A DNA stretch of 64,000 nt from Ambrosia x helenae (GCA_030844895.1 JAUTDX010000755.1:47692-111691), one strand, 5' to 3'; shown: positions 22,728 through 34,525, counted from the stretch's first letter. Numbers and translations are program-made. The notes: generated by a model not told the origin, from the letters alone.

Positions 22728-24320
22728 CATTAACATTAATGTTACACCAACCAACTTGACCCAATGTGTAGTTTACACTCTTAATCATGCTGGCGACAAA
22801 GAATTACAAAAAAGTATTCAACTAAATTGATAAAGTTCTTTTTGAGTCAATATTCTTGCTTTGTAAGCCTCAGTTAGCGAATGGTCAACAACACGGATGC
22901 ACGCGGGTATGTTTCAGTTTACACAAAAATGCGCAGAGAGGTATAAATTCAAGCCCACAACTTAATTAACTACTTTATTAGTTATTGTGATTAATTGATT
23001 ATTGTAGATATGAACGTGCACCACATGTGCGTCTAAACAAACAAAACTGATTATAGATACAAATTAAGATGAACATGTGAGTTTGGTACACCTGTTGCTT
23101 CTGATTTGGGTTTTTTCTTTAAGAAAACAATGCAATTTCTTTATTTCCTTTTTTTTTTGAAGAGTTGATCATTTGGTACTGATATGGTTTTCGCTCGATC
23201 AGTTGTTGCAGGTGTATACATGGATTGCGGATTCAACTTACAAACAAATGTGGCTGGTGAGTTCTTATAACTTTAACTTTCTTTATGTTTCTATGCCCAA
23301 ATCTCATGTTCAAGTAACAATAAATTTCCAGAATCCAGATATCGCCAGTTCACAATTTTTTTCATGGAGGTCTAGGATTTTGGTTTGTGGATGGGATCTT
23401 TCATGTATATATAATCTAGCATTAGTACTAAATTGACACTTGAAGTATTTATTATTTTTATATCAGTAAGGAATCTCATGCATTATTATTTAGTTGCAAG
23501 TTTGATTATAGATTTATAGTATAAATGATGTAATTTTAAGAACTTGGATTGGGTTGGATTTGCTTTTGATTTTGATTATCATAAATACTGCAGTTTTTAG
23601 AACCAAGTCGGGAAAAAATGTTGATGAGTTTGATTCCAATAAACCGTGTAATGTTAAGGACTAACTCGGGTCGGGCTGTTGATGGGAAACAATTTTGATG
23701 GGTCATTGTTGATGAAGGTGCACAGGTCTGTGCAAATTTTCAGTGATAAAGCTTGCGGAAACCCAAAAGAAACTGGCGAAACTAAAAAATTGCTCAAAAA
23801 GAAGATGGAAAGGTATAGTATCGTTGATACTTTTTGTGCTATTACTTACAATATAAATCTTTGTTCTTTAATAGGTTATATAATGTGCAGCGTAAATCCT
23901 TTTGTGAATACATGTATTATGAACACTACACATGGACTTGAGATTGGATTAGAGCATATATGGATCATGAGAATCGACATGTATAACATTAGAATGTTAT
24001 ACAGAATTTGGTCAATGGGTACCACTAGAAAGTGGATGCCTCTATGGTTTTTGTATTCAAGTTTATGAGATGTATGGGTCAATTGATTTGATTTTCAATA
24101 CCAGCAAACAAAGATAGATGTACCTGCAAATTTGATTTTCATCTTAAAACTTTTGTAATTTAGAATATTTATAGAAGGGGGTTTTGATGTTTGGTGGTTT
24201 ATGGTTATAGGGAATTATTGAAAGTATAGGATTTTTTAAAAGTATACATTGTGAGTTGCATTTTTGTAGAAAGAGAATTTATTTTTATGTTGCAACGATT
24301 CGTTTAAATTTAGAATCCAT
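22728..24320. other. Unassigned sequence within the Helitron candidate
   Basis: No confident gene. An open stretch at 23679-24068 (VQIFSDKACGNPKETGETKK) has a protein-like opening but I do not recognise it. Confidence 0.3.
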
Positions 24321-24477
24321 TTGAAGCGCTGCAACGCGGCGCGAGGTTAAACCTTTTATGTAGCCGAATTATTCGCTGTGTTCAGTCTGCGTGACAAGTT
24401 ATTTTTGTGTCCCACTTATTCAAAAGTTACAAAACTATGATGCAAGGCGCGCAACGCGCGCCACTTAACAATCCTAG

Positions 24478-26849
24478 TTTATCACAATACCTTAACAAAG
24501 AAAAAAAAGGAAGAAACCTCCTATCCCATGAAGAACTCACGGCCATAAGGCCATATTCACCACCACTCTTTGTTTTCAATCAAGAACACTAATAAATAAC
24601 TTCCATTCCATTCCTACATCAAGTATGTTTGGAAGCTTGGAGCTTAACCCTTGGAAGAACACACTAAACCCCAACCAAATCAAGAGTTTTTTTTGTCTTC
24701 CCTAGCCTTGTGCTAGTAGTAAGTATTCTTAAAACTCATTTTGTTTAAGTTTTGTTTATTTATGCGCTAAACTTGCAAGTTGTTTTGGGGTGCCTTTAAC
24801 CAAAAGTTGTAAACAAGGTTTTGTGTGTTTTCTAAAAATGAAATTAAATCTTTACAAAGATGGTCATAAATATGAGTTTTAGGGTGGTTGGTGATGTTAT
24901 TTGGTTACAAAAAGTTTGTATGTTTTAGTATTTTTAGAAGTTGTTTTGAATGAAAAACACAATAAAGCACTTAATACCCTTAATAATGGTTTGAAACATC
25001 TTTAAATGACCATCTAAAACATAAAAACATGATGGATCTATAAAATGTTGAAAGATATAAAAATTACATTTCAAAGTCACTAACTTTGAAACACCAAAAA
25101 TGGGCATTATGGACTTAATACACCAAATACACCTATTATTATCATTAATAAGATTATTATGGACTATTAATAATGTTGGATCATAGTAATAACCCATAAC
25201 GATAAAGTTGACAAAACCAAGTTTATTAGTTTAGTAGGAAATTGTCACTTTTGTAAGAATAAGGATGGAAAATGTAACTTTTAAAGGTTAAGGTGATGAC
25301 TTGGTAACTTTAAAAGTTAGAGGGTGCAAAATGTTATTTTGAAAACTTGTTGCTAAAAATGTGATTTTTGTAAAGTTAAGTTTTGAAAATTGAAAGTTGT
25401 AACTTTTCTTGGTTGTTAATGAAAGTGTTTTCAAACTTACAAAAATGTATTTTTGTATAAATGTATTTTTATAAATAAGATTTTATAAAAGTATAAATTA
25501 CCAAACATGTTGGAAAAATATAAAAGCAAAGGTTTTATAATAAATTGGTAATTTAAAAGACTTAGAGAAATTGTATGAAAACGAACACTTTTATATCTAT
25601 GGGAATGTAAAATGATGGAGCGTTTTTGGTGATGTAAATAATCAAGTCTTGGTTTTAAAAATATACAAGTTATTTGATGAATTCCCGAGTAAGAGTATGT
25701 AGAAATTAAAAGATGGTTAATTTCAAGCAATACATATTGATGGGAATTTAGGAAAAATAACTAAAAGTATATTTTGGATGTAGGAAAACGATGTTACGTC
25801 GACAAGTAATTATTCCTACAAAATATATATATGAAAAACTTGTATTATTCGGGACGCGAGAATATATAAATACAAATAATTGGATGTTGACGTATTTATA
25901 TTACGACATGTTAACGGACAACATGTGAAATGGATGGATAAGTATATATTGTATAACTTCCTACAAGATACGTATATATGTTATCGCGTCAAATGTGGAC
26001 ATGAAAATACATATATTTTGGAACAAAAATATATAAGATACTTGTGGGTGAAAAATGTGTAACACTTTCCTAAGTGTTGGAAAATATTCGTGGGAGAATT
26101 AACGTTAAATAATCTATAACGATTACACGTTTAAAACTAAGTTAAGTAGGTAAACTTAACAAAGTAAAATATGTTGTCGAATCGGCAAGATCCTAGTATA
26201 TTTATTTAATGGGAAAATAAATATACGGTAAAGTGAGTCGAGTCGAGGGTAATGTATTACGAGTTAATTAATACGGAAACATAAGTGTAATCTTATAACA
26301 TGGGTAATCCATCACCAATAATCCTAGGACATATGTTTAATTAAACAAACGGGGAATTGTGTCTAATAGTGGTGTTGGGGTTGGGCGTACAACTTACCGA
26401 ATAACGCCCGCTATAGACTTAGTGACTTATACGCACTAGGACGTTCATAGGTGCTTGACCTCGGACTTGCTATTCTCTTCTAAGTGATTGCACGCTGTAC
26501 TTCAGGTGAGTTTCACGGCCCCTTTTTACTGTTTTGTTTGTGGGAAATATATGTTTTGTCAAATGTGTTTACATGTCAAATGTTATAAATGTCAAATGTT
26601 TTACATGACAAAATGTTTTCAAAGGTTAAAACGTGATAAGTGGCATGATGAGTGCTTGGGTTTTGTTGTTTATACACCACTCGGGGTGATCCTCGCTACT
26701 GTAACCATTTACTCGTGTGTTGTGTGTGTGTTGAAATCAAGAACCAAAGGAATATTTTGTTTAACTGTTGTAATATTTTTCACATTTGTATAGTTGCATT
26801 AAAACGGCATACGTCGATGGTAATGTCATAACAATTAAAAAACTAAGAC
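24478..26849. repeat. LTR-like AT-rich sequence
   Basis: No coding region. The composition and phrases such as ACCACTCGGGGTGATCCTCG resemble long plant gypsy LTRs. No termini defined. It may be the continuation of 20838-21545 interrupted by the Helitron. Confidence 0.3.
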
Positions 26850-26854
26850 TATAG

Positions 26855-27470
26855 TGTTACATGCCAATTATTATAGGGGGTAAAAGTGTCAGAGTCAATT
26901 TATTCTACACATTGTAACAAAAATGAGAAGGGTGAGAAGGATACAAAAAACACAATAGATCATGAAATATGACATAATGAGCCATAAAATATAACACTGT
27001 GCCGAAAAACATAACACAATGTTCAAGAAAAAAGACACAATGAATTGAAAAAATGAAACAATGATGAAAATAAGAAAAAGACACAATGTTACATAAAAGA
27101 CACGGTGATATAACACATATTCAAAAAACTACAAGCTAAAACCCCAAAAAACGAAGACCTGAAACTAACATCGTATGGTTTGATAAGTCGGTTTCAATGC
27201 CGCTTAAATGAGTTCAATCGGAGTCCGTTTGATACCCTTCCTTTGACTTCCTATTTTTCTTTCACGGTGTATTTGATCCTAACCCAAAAGTGTCAAGTAC
27301 TCATAGATGGAAGGTTAGTTAGAAAGTTAGTTAATATGGTTGTAATACATGTTATGGTGATTAATAATATCAACTTTGATTTGGGATTAATCCTCTCCTT
27401 TCTCTTGTGATTCTTCTTATCTTCCTATCTTAGCTCATAAACTCTTGATCAACAATTTTGTTCCATATAA
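26855..27470 (+). repeat. 5' LTR of the TR-GAG element, with insertion
   Basis: TGTTACATGCCAATTATTAT start matches the 3' LTR start at 29827. It continues after the insertion from 27295 with CAAGTACTCATAG, again as in the 3' LTR. It ends CCATATAA where the 3' LTR has CCATATCA. Confidence 0.85.
26891..27285. mobile_element. Insertion in the 5' LTR with 9-bp TSD (MULE-type MITE)
   Basis: AAAAGTGTC occurs at 26882-26890 and 27286-27294, and only once at the matching place of the 3' LTR. The 395-bp segment between is absent from the 3' LTR. A 9-bp duplication suggests a Mutator-like element. Terminal inverted repeats are weak. Confidence 0.75.
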
Positions 27471-27472
27471 AA

Positions 27473-27485
27473 TTGTATCAGAGCC
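27473..27485 (+). other. Primer binding site of the TR-GAG element
   Basis: TTGTATCAGAGCC differs by one base from the initiator tRNA-Met site TGGTATCAGAGCC and lies two bases after the LTR. Confidence 0.8.
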
Positions 27486-27689
27486 AGGTTCATTCCAGTC
27501 CCAGCAACCTGTGATTATCTTCGGCGAGTGGTGATTGTGAGTTTCAACCGGAAAGTAACAGTTTCGAATTAGGGCAATTTTTTCTAATTCAAGGCAGCAA
27601 TCAATAATTAGGGCAACAAACTAGTCATTTACAAATAAAAATGGTGTTCTTGTGCTCCTGTGGGGGTCTGATTTGGGATAACAGAGTCC

Positions 27690-28171
27690 ATGTGTTGTAG
27701 ATCTATTAGGTGTTCTTGTGGTGGGATAAAATTTGATGGCAGGATTCATTATTGTGGTTACAATCTAGATTATTCTAAGCCACCAACTGGTTATGAAGTT
27801 TGGAAGGGTTTTAGAGCTTATGATGAACGGATGGGATCTTTGAATTGGGGAAAACAAGGTCCTAGCTTGTTCAACACCAAGAATCAAGAAACAATCATTA
27901 TAAATTTTGCAGCAGCCATGGAAGATATAAAGAACATAAAACAAACAAGTTTATTTCAAGATTATTGTGTTTCATTTAATATTCTCCTTACTAAAGTAAT
28001 TCTAAACGAGGATTATGCTACAAGTTTATTTGTGGGAGGTCTTAAACATGAAATTATGAGTTGGATTAAACTTTTGAGACCAAAAAACGCTTGAAGAGGC
28101 TTATGAAAAAGCGAAGAACCAAGCCAATCTTCTGGCCATTTGCAACAATTATAAAAAAATTGAAAAAGGAT
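27690..28171 (+). pseudogene. gag-like ORF of the TR-GAG element
   Basis: The first part (CSCGGIKFDGRIHYCGY, GYEVWKGFRAYDERMG) is not recognised. The second half fits LTR-element gag: MEDIKNIKQTSLFQDYCVSF, NILLTKVILNEDYATSLFVG and GLKHEIMSWIKLLRPK. One extra A in a run of six shifts the frame at about 28087. The continuation TLEEAYEKAKNQANLLA is the standard next motif. Gag would form the particle that packages element RNA. The single homopolymer slip suggests fairly recent decay. Confidence 0.7.
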
Positions 28172-29813
28172 AGAGACCAGATTCTTAGTAACAATGAAAT
28201 TCAATTTGATGAATCTAAGAATACGGATGAGATTCAAGAAATGTGTGATAATATTGTTCAAGAAACAATTGTGAATGAAGTAATTAATGATGTTTTAAGT
28301 GATAATGGAAATGTTAATAAGTCTGCACAACAAGTGTTCGATGTAATGCCCGAAGGGTTTGGGAATAAGATTTGACAACCGATTGATGGTGTTGATACAA
28401 AGGAAATTCAAAGTGATCATGTTCATATTGATTTTTATATGGAGTCATATAGAGATAAACAACATGAAAATAACACCTAAAATCAAGATATGAATGTTGA
28501 AATTGAAGGAGTTGAGGAAGATATAAGCAATAAGAAATCAGTTCTTGTGCTTCTACCTGGTGTAAGAGTTACAATAGTTGGTAGAGGAGTTCAATGGCAT
28601 CGTTGGTCTTGTCATATTGGATGGGTATGTTAGAATGTTGGGCTCAACCAAAGAATTAAATTTGTGGAAGGTGAATAAACCATGTAATTGGACAAATACA
28701 GGTTGGAACCAGTTAAAGGTTGCTGAAAACGTTGACAAGGCCTTGCAGTTGGTATTGTCAGAATGCAGGTCTAGCGTAACAGTCATGGATGAAGGAGTAG
28801 AGTTGAGATCAAAGACAGTTTATGGGAGATTGCAGTTCGTTGTTCGGTTAGCTCCTGAGTTCAAACATGGTGGGTATATTGGATTCTTTGATTCAACTAA
28901 AGAATTTGATTCTTTGAAGAAACAATTAAGTTGGACTGATACCGGGTGAAAATGGATGAAGAATCCTATTCAGAACTTTAGCATTACTGATGAAAAAGAT
29001 GATTTTAATTCATCAATGATGGTTTAGTTTGGAAACACTCACTTGAACAAGGTGTTTCTTAGAAGGCAAGATGGTTCACTTCAGCAACAGACAAAAAGGA
29101 AACTCCATGAATTCAAAAGCTGGAAATCATCATATTCTTGTGTTTTTTTTGTCCTGCTTTAGATATTACTACAGTTGGTTGTGCTCATGGAAATATTATT
29201 GTGCGTAATAATCGTTATGGTGAAGAACTTGTTATTTTTAGCCAATCCAGTTGAGGTATCATGATTGTTCTCTCTTTCGAAACATATTGACAAGCTATTT
29301 CAATATTTGTTATTATGTCTATTGGTCAAGATTGCTCATTTGAATATGGTAGAGAGTTTTCACAATGTCACATGACAAAAAGAGTAAAGAAACTCAACTT
29401 GAGGGTAGAAGAAATTAAGTTTCAACCAGCGATTAGGAGAGAAAATATTATGTTGCAACTGGTGATTGCAATTTATGTTGCTGAATATAGGAAACCAGAT
29501 TGGCCCAATATAGTTACATGTCATATGGATACACCAGATGCATATGATTGGAAGCTACAAAATTCTGTTTTTGGCAGCATATCCTGACCAATTCATTTGA
29601 CAGCTTTGAAATATTAGGCGCTGTAAGTAACAGTGGAATTGGCACTCGTATACACACAGAGATACAGTTGGGTTGATTTCGAAGGTTGCAACCGCTGCAC
29701 AGTTGGTTTTGGCATCTACTGATGTTGTGAGTCAGAGGTTGAAGGGTCAAGGTGGATCTATTCAAATTTTTTATACTTGTGATTAGTTTGACTTTTAAGG
29801 TTAAAAGTCTCAT
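28172..29813 (+). pseudogene. Unrecognised coding-like region of the TR-GAG element
   Basis: Several open stretches in different frames: an acidic part (28091-28375), a segment with LWKVNKPCNWTNTGWNQLK, VAENVDKALQLVLSECRSSV and KQLSWTDTG (28578-28949), and a later piece (29315-29587). It has protein-like composition, is interrupted by stops and matches no family I know. It sits where pol would be in a full element. Confidence 0.4.
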
Positions 29814-29826
29814 AAGCGGGGAGTAT

Positions 29827-30037
29827 TGTTACATACCAATTATTATAGGGGGTAAAAGTGTCAAGTACTCATAGTTAGAAGGTTAGTTAGAAAGTTAGTT
29901 AATATGGTTGAATAAATACATGTTATGGTGATTAATAATATCACCTTTGATTTGATTTGGGATTAATCTTCTTCTTTCTCTTGTGATTCTTCTTATCTTA
30001 GCTCATAAAGTCTTAATCAACCCTTTGTTCCATATCA
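29827..30037 (+). repeat. 3' LTR of the TR-GAG element
   Basis: TGTTACATACC start after the polypurine tract AAGCGGGGAGTAT; ends CATATCA, then TSD TATAG. Small differences from the 5' LTR (GATGG/GTTAG, small indels) show some age. Confidence 0.85.
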
Positions 30038-30042
30038 TATAG

Positions 30043-30313
30043 TCATGAGATACATGACTCCACAATCATGTAGTTACTTTTGCTTGCGTATCATATTGTA
30101 TTACCATAATTGCATTCTAAAGTACATGTGATATGTCATGTATCAAACCAAACGTATGATGAAGCATCTTAATGAAGCTAAAATACATGTAGTTACTACC
30201 TCGCACATCATCAAGAAACCATTTCCTTTATGATGAAGCATCTTAATATGTGATTACAATAACAAGATATCTACAATTTTGTGCATCTGCTTAAGTATTT
30301 ATTATGGTTCGAT

Positions 30314-30345
<32 letters not shown>

Positions 30346-30677
30346 GTTCATGTTTTCCATGTTTCACCGTTTACCACCTTTTAATTTCTCCGAAACCTAT
30401 TGCCAAGCAAAAAAGAAATAACTAATCGACGTCAAAATAATGTAAGAAATCTTTAATCTTTCTCCCATCATATATGGTATTAATCACTTACATATAAAAA
30501 CTTTAGCAAAAGATCGAGGTATGTCCCAAGACAATATGATATGTCTTGAACAATTATACCAATTCACTTAGGAGTAAGACGATGATTATTGTAACGCATT
30601 ATACTTCTAAATCAATCTAATTGTTCAAGAATCATATCGTTAGTTGGAAGATCCAACTTATTATCATTATATCAATC
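30043..30677. other. AT-rich sequence with a T28 tract
   Basis: A run of 28 T at 30318-30345. No gene recognised. Confidence 0.6.
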
Positions 30678-30792
30678 TTTTTTTTAGATAAAATAGAATT
30701 ATAATTCATAAAAACCCGTAGAAAATTACAAGATGATGGCAAGTAAACGGGCAACAAGTTGCGCCGCAACCCCTTTTGAATTGAAAATCCTA
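30678..30792 (-). mobile_element. RLE-type non-LTR retroelement, extreme 3' end (copy 1)
   Basis: On the minus strand it reads FSIQKGVAAQLVARLLAIIL and stop (30726-30728), then a 3' UTR and an A8 tail (T8 at 30678-30685). This is the same C-terminus as the copy at 59336-60192. All upstream sequence is lost, as in 5'-truncated LINE insertions. Confidence 0.7.
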
Positions 30793-31198
30793 TCCTATTA
30801 ATTTCTAGTTATCATAATAATCTATTAATTTCTAGTAATTAAGAATAATGCTTGATTACGTGTCAGGGCACTATTGGCTCCTAAGGCTCCTAATTTTTTT
30901 TTAACCTGTTCCAGTGTTGTTGTTACCTTTCTGATAAAGAAAGAAGATAAGTAAGCCTCTTTTTTCCTCGAAAAAGGCCTTTCTTTTAGAATATTTCTTT
31001 CTTATTTATACAATAAAAAGAGGAAAAATTAGATCTTGATTTGCTATGTCACGACAGAGAAGAGGCCCTTCAAATCATGGCTGAAGTATCTTTGGGGTCA
31101 TTTTGTTATATTTCGGGTTATGGTGGATTGGTTGTGGATGTTTGTTGCCCTTCAAGCGCAGGTTCGAACCTATTTTCTTTTCCTCCAGGTTATTATTC
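30793..31198. other. Unassigned sequence before copy 2
   Basis: An open stretch at 31036-31195 does not match the longer retroelement copy and is not recognised. Confidence 0.3.
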
Positions 31199-31440
31199 GA
31201 ACCTGGCTTTTGATACCTTTGGGTCTCTAGCACCGGAAGCTATCCGTTTTTTGACCAGGGTTCAACGGGTTATACATAGTAATGTCTCGTCTTAGGCGAG
31301 GAAAGGGTTTGTTTTCAGTAGACTTGGGTCCGCCATACAAAAAGGGGTGGCTGCGCAACTTTTTGCCCGCCTACCTACTATTTTGATGTAATTTTCGTTT
31401 TTATGAAATGAAATTTATACTTTTTGTTCATAAAAAAAAA
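31199..31440 (+). mobile_element. RLE-type non-LTR retroelement, 3' end (copy 2)
   Basis: Reads LAFDTFGSLAPEAIRFLTRV, QRVIHSNVSS, a stop, then VFSRLGSAIQKGVAAQLFAR and a stop near 31389, followed by a short 3' UTR and an A10 tail. The 5' truncation point (LAFDTFG) is the same as in copy 5 at 63906. Confidence 0.75.
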
Positions 31441-31574
31441 TTAAGTTGTTTCCGGACGTCATCAAGCAATAGTGTTATTTGTTTGCTTGATACAATAATT
31501 AAGAGGTTTTCTTTGTTAAATACAATAGACCATTAGCGAACCTAGGGATGACCAAAAACAACTCCTGCCTGACC

Positions 31575-32014
31575 TAGAGGTGAACATATTGGTTTTTTAA
31601 CAAACTGGTTTCGACTTTGACCGGTTCCTAGCCAAATCGGTTTCGCTTTGAAACCAATTTGGTTGGTTGCAAATCGGTTTATTTTTCTAGTTTCGATTCT
31701 GGTTTTCAAAAATCATATAAACTATATAGAAAATCGAAAATCAAAACAAAGTAAACATAATTTTATTTGTGAGCATGCCCAAAATCATTTTTTTCCTAAA
31801 CTAGTTTGGGTTTGGGTTCAGTTCTTTTCGGATCTAACCGGTTTTTAGTGGTACCGATTTGAGTTCGGTTCCAGTTCGTTTTGTCGGTTTTAGCCCAGTT
31901 TTAGGTTTGGGATTTTTATTTTTTTTGCCGGTTTGAGATGAAACAGTTTTGTGCCAGCTTCAGTTCGGGTTGATTTTACCGGTTTTGTTCCCAAACCGGT
32001 TTTTTGTTCATCTC
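31575..32014. mobile_element. hAT-like MITE, AGAGGTGAACA ends
   Basis: Left end AGAGGTGAACATATTGG, right end inverted GAGATGAACAAAAAACCGG. GACCT precedes and follows the ends (31571-31575 and 32015-32019). The interior has many CCGGTTT words. Same broad family as 60772-61176 and 62227-63409. Confidence 0.55.
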
Positions 32015-32191
32015 GACCTGTAATACCCATCCCTCTATATTGGATTGGACCGTATCGGGTTAAAGCCCACAAAAATACAAACGACCCGATAACTCGAATA
32101 ATTCTTGATTATTTTTCAGGGGTTTTTTATAATATCAATTATCATTCACGTTTTAGCGCCTCCGTCTTCCTCCTCAGTCAACATAAGCAAC

Positions 32192-32656
32192 TGTCCATGT
32201 CTGGCACATGGAGACGCTGCAACGATCGGACGGCAGGTCCAAAGCCATCCTTGGCTTAAAGTGGCATGTCCTCTAGTTGTAACACATTTTAAGATAATAT
32301 CCTTTCTAAAATGAGAAGATCCTTCTGTTATAAATCAGAGCTCCGTTCCACAGATCTGGACACATTCTGATTATTCCCTCTTACACTTCACCTTCTATTC
32401 TCTTTGATCTTCACACGTGGGGAGAATCTCTCCACCACACTAACACACCACTTGAGTTCATAACAACAATTCTGGCTTTGAGTTACACTCAAACCAGAAT
32501 TACAATACTCAAAAACATAATTATCTTGAACCTCCTTCTACGTATTGCAACGTAGGAGGACACCACGACCTGCGTTAGGCAGATCGGAACCCTTCAACCT
32601 TTTAACCCTTCCTTAGACCCAGAACTAACGTTAGACCCTTATTTGTTGTAGCAACA
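32192..32656 (+). repeat. 5' LTR of the second Tat element (left end estimated)
   Basis: Ends GTTGTAGCAACA three bases before the primer site. A TATA-like GTTATAAATC is at 32327-32336. TGTCCATG at 32192 is a possible start. Left end not confirmed as there is no second LTR. Confidence 0.5.
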
Positions 32657-32659
32657 AGT

Positions 32660-32676
32660 TGGCGCCCACCGTGGGG
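32660..32676 (+). other. Primer binding site, tRNA-Lys
   Basis: TGGCGCCCACCGTGGGG is complementary to CCA plus the 3' end of plant tRNA-Lys(CUU), which ends in CCCCACGGTGGGCG. Confidence 0.8.
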
Positions 32677-32728
32677 ATGCGCCATTGTCTCCTTGCAAAA
32701 ATCAATTGTGTAGCTCCAACTCTTTGAT

Positions 32729-34500
32729 ATGTCTGACCCTGAGTCTCCGGAAGAGGTGAACCAGATCTCTCTGAACACAGATCAAACTTCTCCTAACAGA
32801 TCTGTGTCATTCTCCACTCCTTGAAGTACCCCCATTGGTACTCAATCTCCTGAGTTTACACTCTTTCAAACTCCACCTCCCACTCGCTCAGGGGTGTCGT
32901 CTCCTCTCTCTAACACTGTACACATGCCTCAACGTGTAGATCTCACCCCTAAGGGAGTTGCGAGCCACTTCTTACAACTCAGGTCTCTTTTGAGCCAGCA
33001 TGTCATGAAAGAAAGGGAGAAAGGTGTCTTTATCCAGCTAGATTACAAGGAGGACGAAGCATCACTTTCTCCTGGACCACCTCGTCCTCCTCTTACTAAC
33101 CCCTCTGGTCCTCAACCTGCTCCTCGAAACTATGGAGCAGGTTCCAGCACAACGTTTCCTACTTCTTGCCAGGTAACAAGGCCAAGTCCTACTGCCTTTC
33201 CTTTGTCCACTGCCCAAGTTGCCACCGCCAGTGCACCTATTGGGCATGAACTTACTCTAGAACAACTTCTACAGTCACCCATCACCAGTGTTCCAACCCC
33301 AGCTGCCACCTCGTGGGAGCAAGCCATGGCCTCTCTACCCATGGCTCGTAGTGCCTCCATGAACACTCCTATGGGGATGAGCAATATGGCTGTAACAGAA
33401 AGCCTTCAAGGTTTCAACCTTATGCCTCACATGATGGCTCAAATGATGTCTCACTTTCCCTGGCAACATCTTATCAGTCAAGCTATTGCTGCTCAACAAG
33501 TAAACACTAATGGAAACAACAACAACAGGGTGGAACATATTGTCAACCAGCCAATATAAACCCAGTAGCCTGTCTTGTTTCTCCCAAGAGATAGCAGACT
33601 ATGACTTTCCAAACAAGTTGAAGATGCCGGCCCATGTAAGAACCTATGATGGTACAGATGACCCTGAGGATCATCTATAAATCTTTTCTGGGGCTGCTCG
33701 GATAGAAAAATGGGCGACCCCGAGTGCTGACTCATGTTCATGCAAACCCTTGTTGGATCAGCTCGTATCTGGTTCAATGACTTGCCTGCTGGAAGCATTA
33801 AAACCTTCAACGACTTGGGTAAGGGATTCTTGGCCAACTTCTCACAACAGAGACGTTATGTCAAAGATGCAACAGTTATCTTCCAGATTAAACAAAAAGA
33901 TGATGAGAGCCTCAGAAGCTTCATCGAACGATACAAAAAAGAAGGCCTTACCTATGTTGGTGCGGATGAAAAAATGAAGGTTGCAGGGTTCATGAACGCC
34001 ATCAAATCCAAATACCTAACTAGAGACTTCAACAAGAGTCTCCCGAGAACCCTTGAAGAAGCCTTGGAAAGGGCTGAAGTACATATATGAGGGGAGAGGC
34101 TGTAGACATCAAAAAACAAAAAAAGAGGGCTGCCAACTTGAGAAGTAACAGTCCAAACAGAAAAAGAGGCAACTACGGAACCTATGACAGAAGATCCAGA
34201 GGATCTGACTCTCGAAGATCCGAAGGCAGGAACCCATCAAGCAAAGATCGAACCATAAACTTCACAGCTCTTACCAAAACCCCTCAAGAAATCCTAACAA
34301 CGGAAGAATCAAACACACCTTTCGACCTCCTCGTCCCCTACCAAAGAGCAAAAGAAATGAAAACTCCAACCAATACTGTGAGTTCCACGAAGAAAAGGGA
34401 CATCACACCAATGATTGTTTCCAACTCAAGAAAAGGATTGAGGAAGCCGTTAAGTCGGGAGAACTAGCCCATTTGGTGAAAGGGTTAAGGAGAACATAGC
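32729..34500 (+). pseudogene. gag of the second Tat element, broken
   Basis: ATG at 32729 opens MSDPESPEEVNQISL. There is an in-frame TGA at 32822, then the frame is open to 33559 through a proline/serine/methionine-rich part (MPHMMAQMMSHF). After further stops comes the conserved gag core: MPAHVRTYDGTDDPEDHL near 33630, FMQTLVGSARIWFNDLP (33734 on), FLANFSQQRRYVKDA, GFMNAIKSKYL. A basic region follows (34087-34200). It would form particles if intact. At least three interruptions. Confidence 0.75.
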
Positions 34501-34525
34501 TGACAACAAAAAGAAGGAGGTTGCC

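Larger units (their letters stand above)
21546..24477 (+). mobile_element. Helitron candidate carrying gene fragments
   Basis: 3' end: a perfect hairpin (GGCGCGC-AAC-GCGCGCC, 24446-24462), 11 bases, then CTAG at 24474-24477 followed by T. 5' end: not certain. A stretch near 21546 (TATACTATAATAATAAGG, then CTTTGAACAG) resembles Helitron starts but lacks a clean TC. Contents: a SINE-like sequence, a GC-rich exon-like segment and a lectin-receptor-kinase fragment. Helitrons are known to carry gene pieces. Confidence 0.45.
26855..30037 (+). mobile_element. Complete non-autonomous LTR retrotransposon of TR-GAG type (TSD TATAG)
   Basis: Target duplication TATAG at 26850-26854 and 30038-30042. 5' LTR 26855-27470 (212 bp plus a 404-bp insertion including its duplication), 3' LTR 29827-30037 (211 bp). 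Primer site 27473-27485, polypurine tract about 29814-29826. The internal 2.35 kb encodes only a gag-like part and an unrecognised region; no protease, RT or integrase. Short LTR elements with gag only are known in plants as TR-GAGs and depend on enzymes of other elements. Confidence 0.85.

Noticed and set aside
31036..31198. Open frame upstream of retroelement copy 2 as part of the same protein
   Set aside because: It does not match the corresponding part of the longer copy at 59354-60154.
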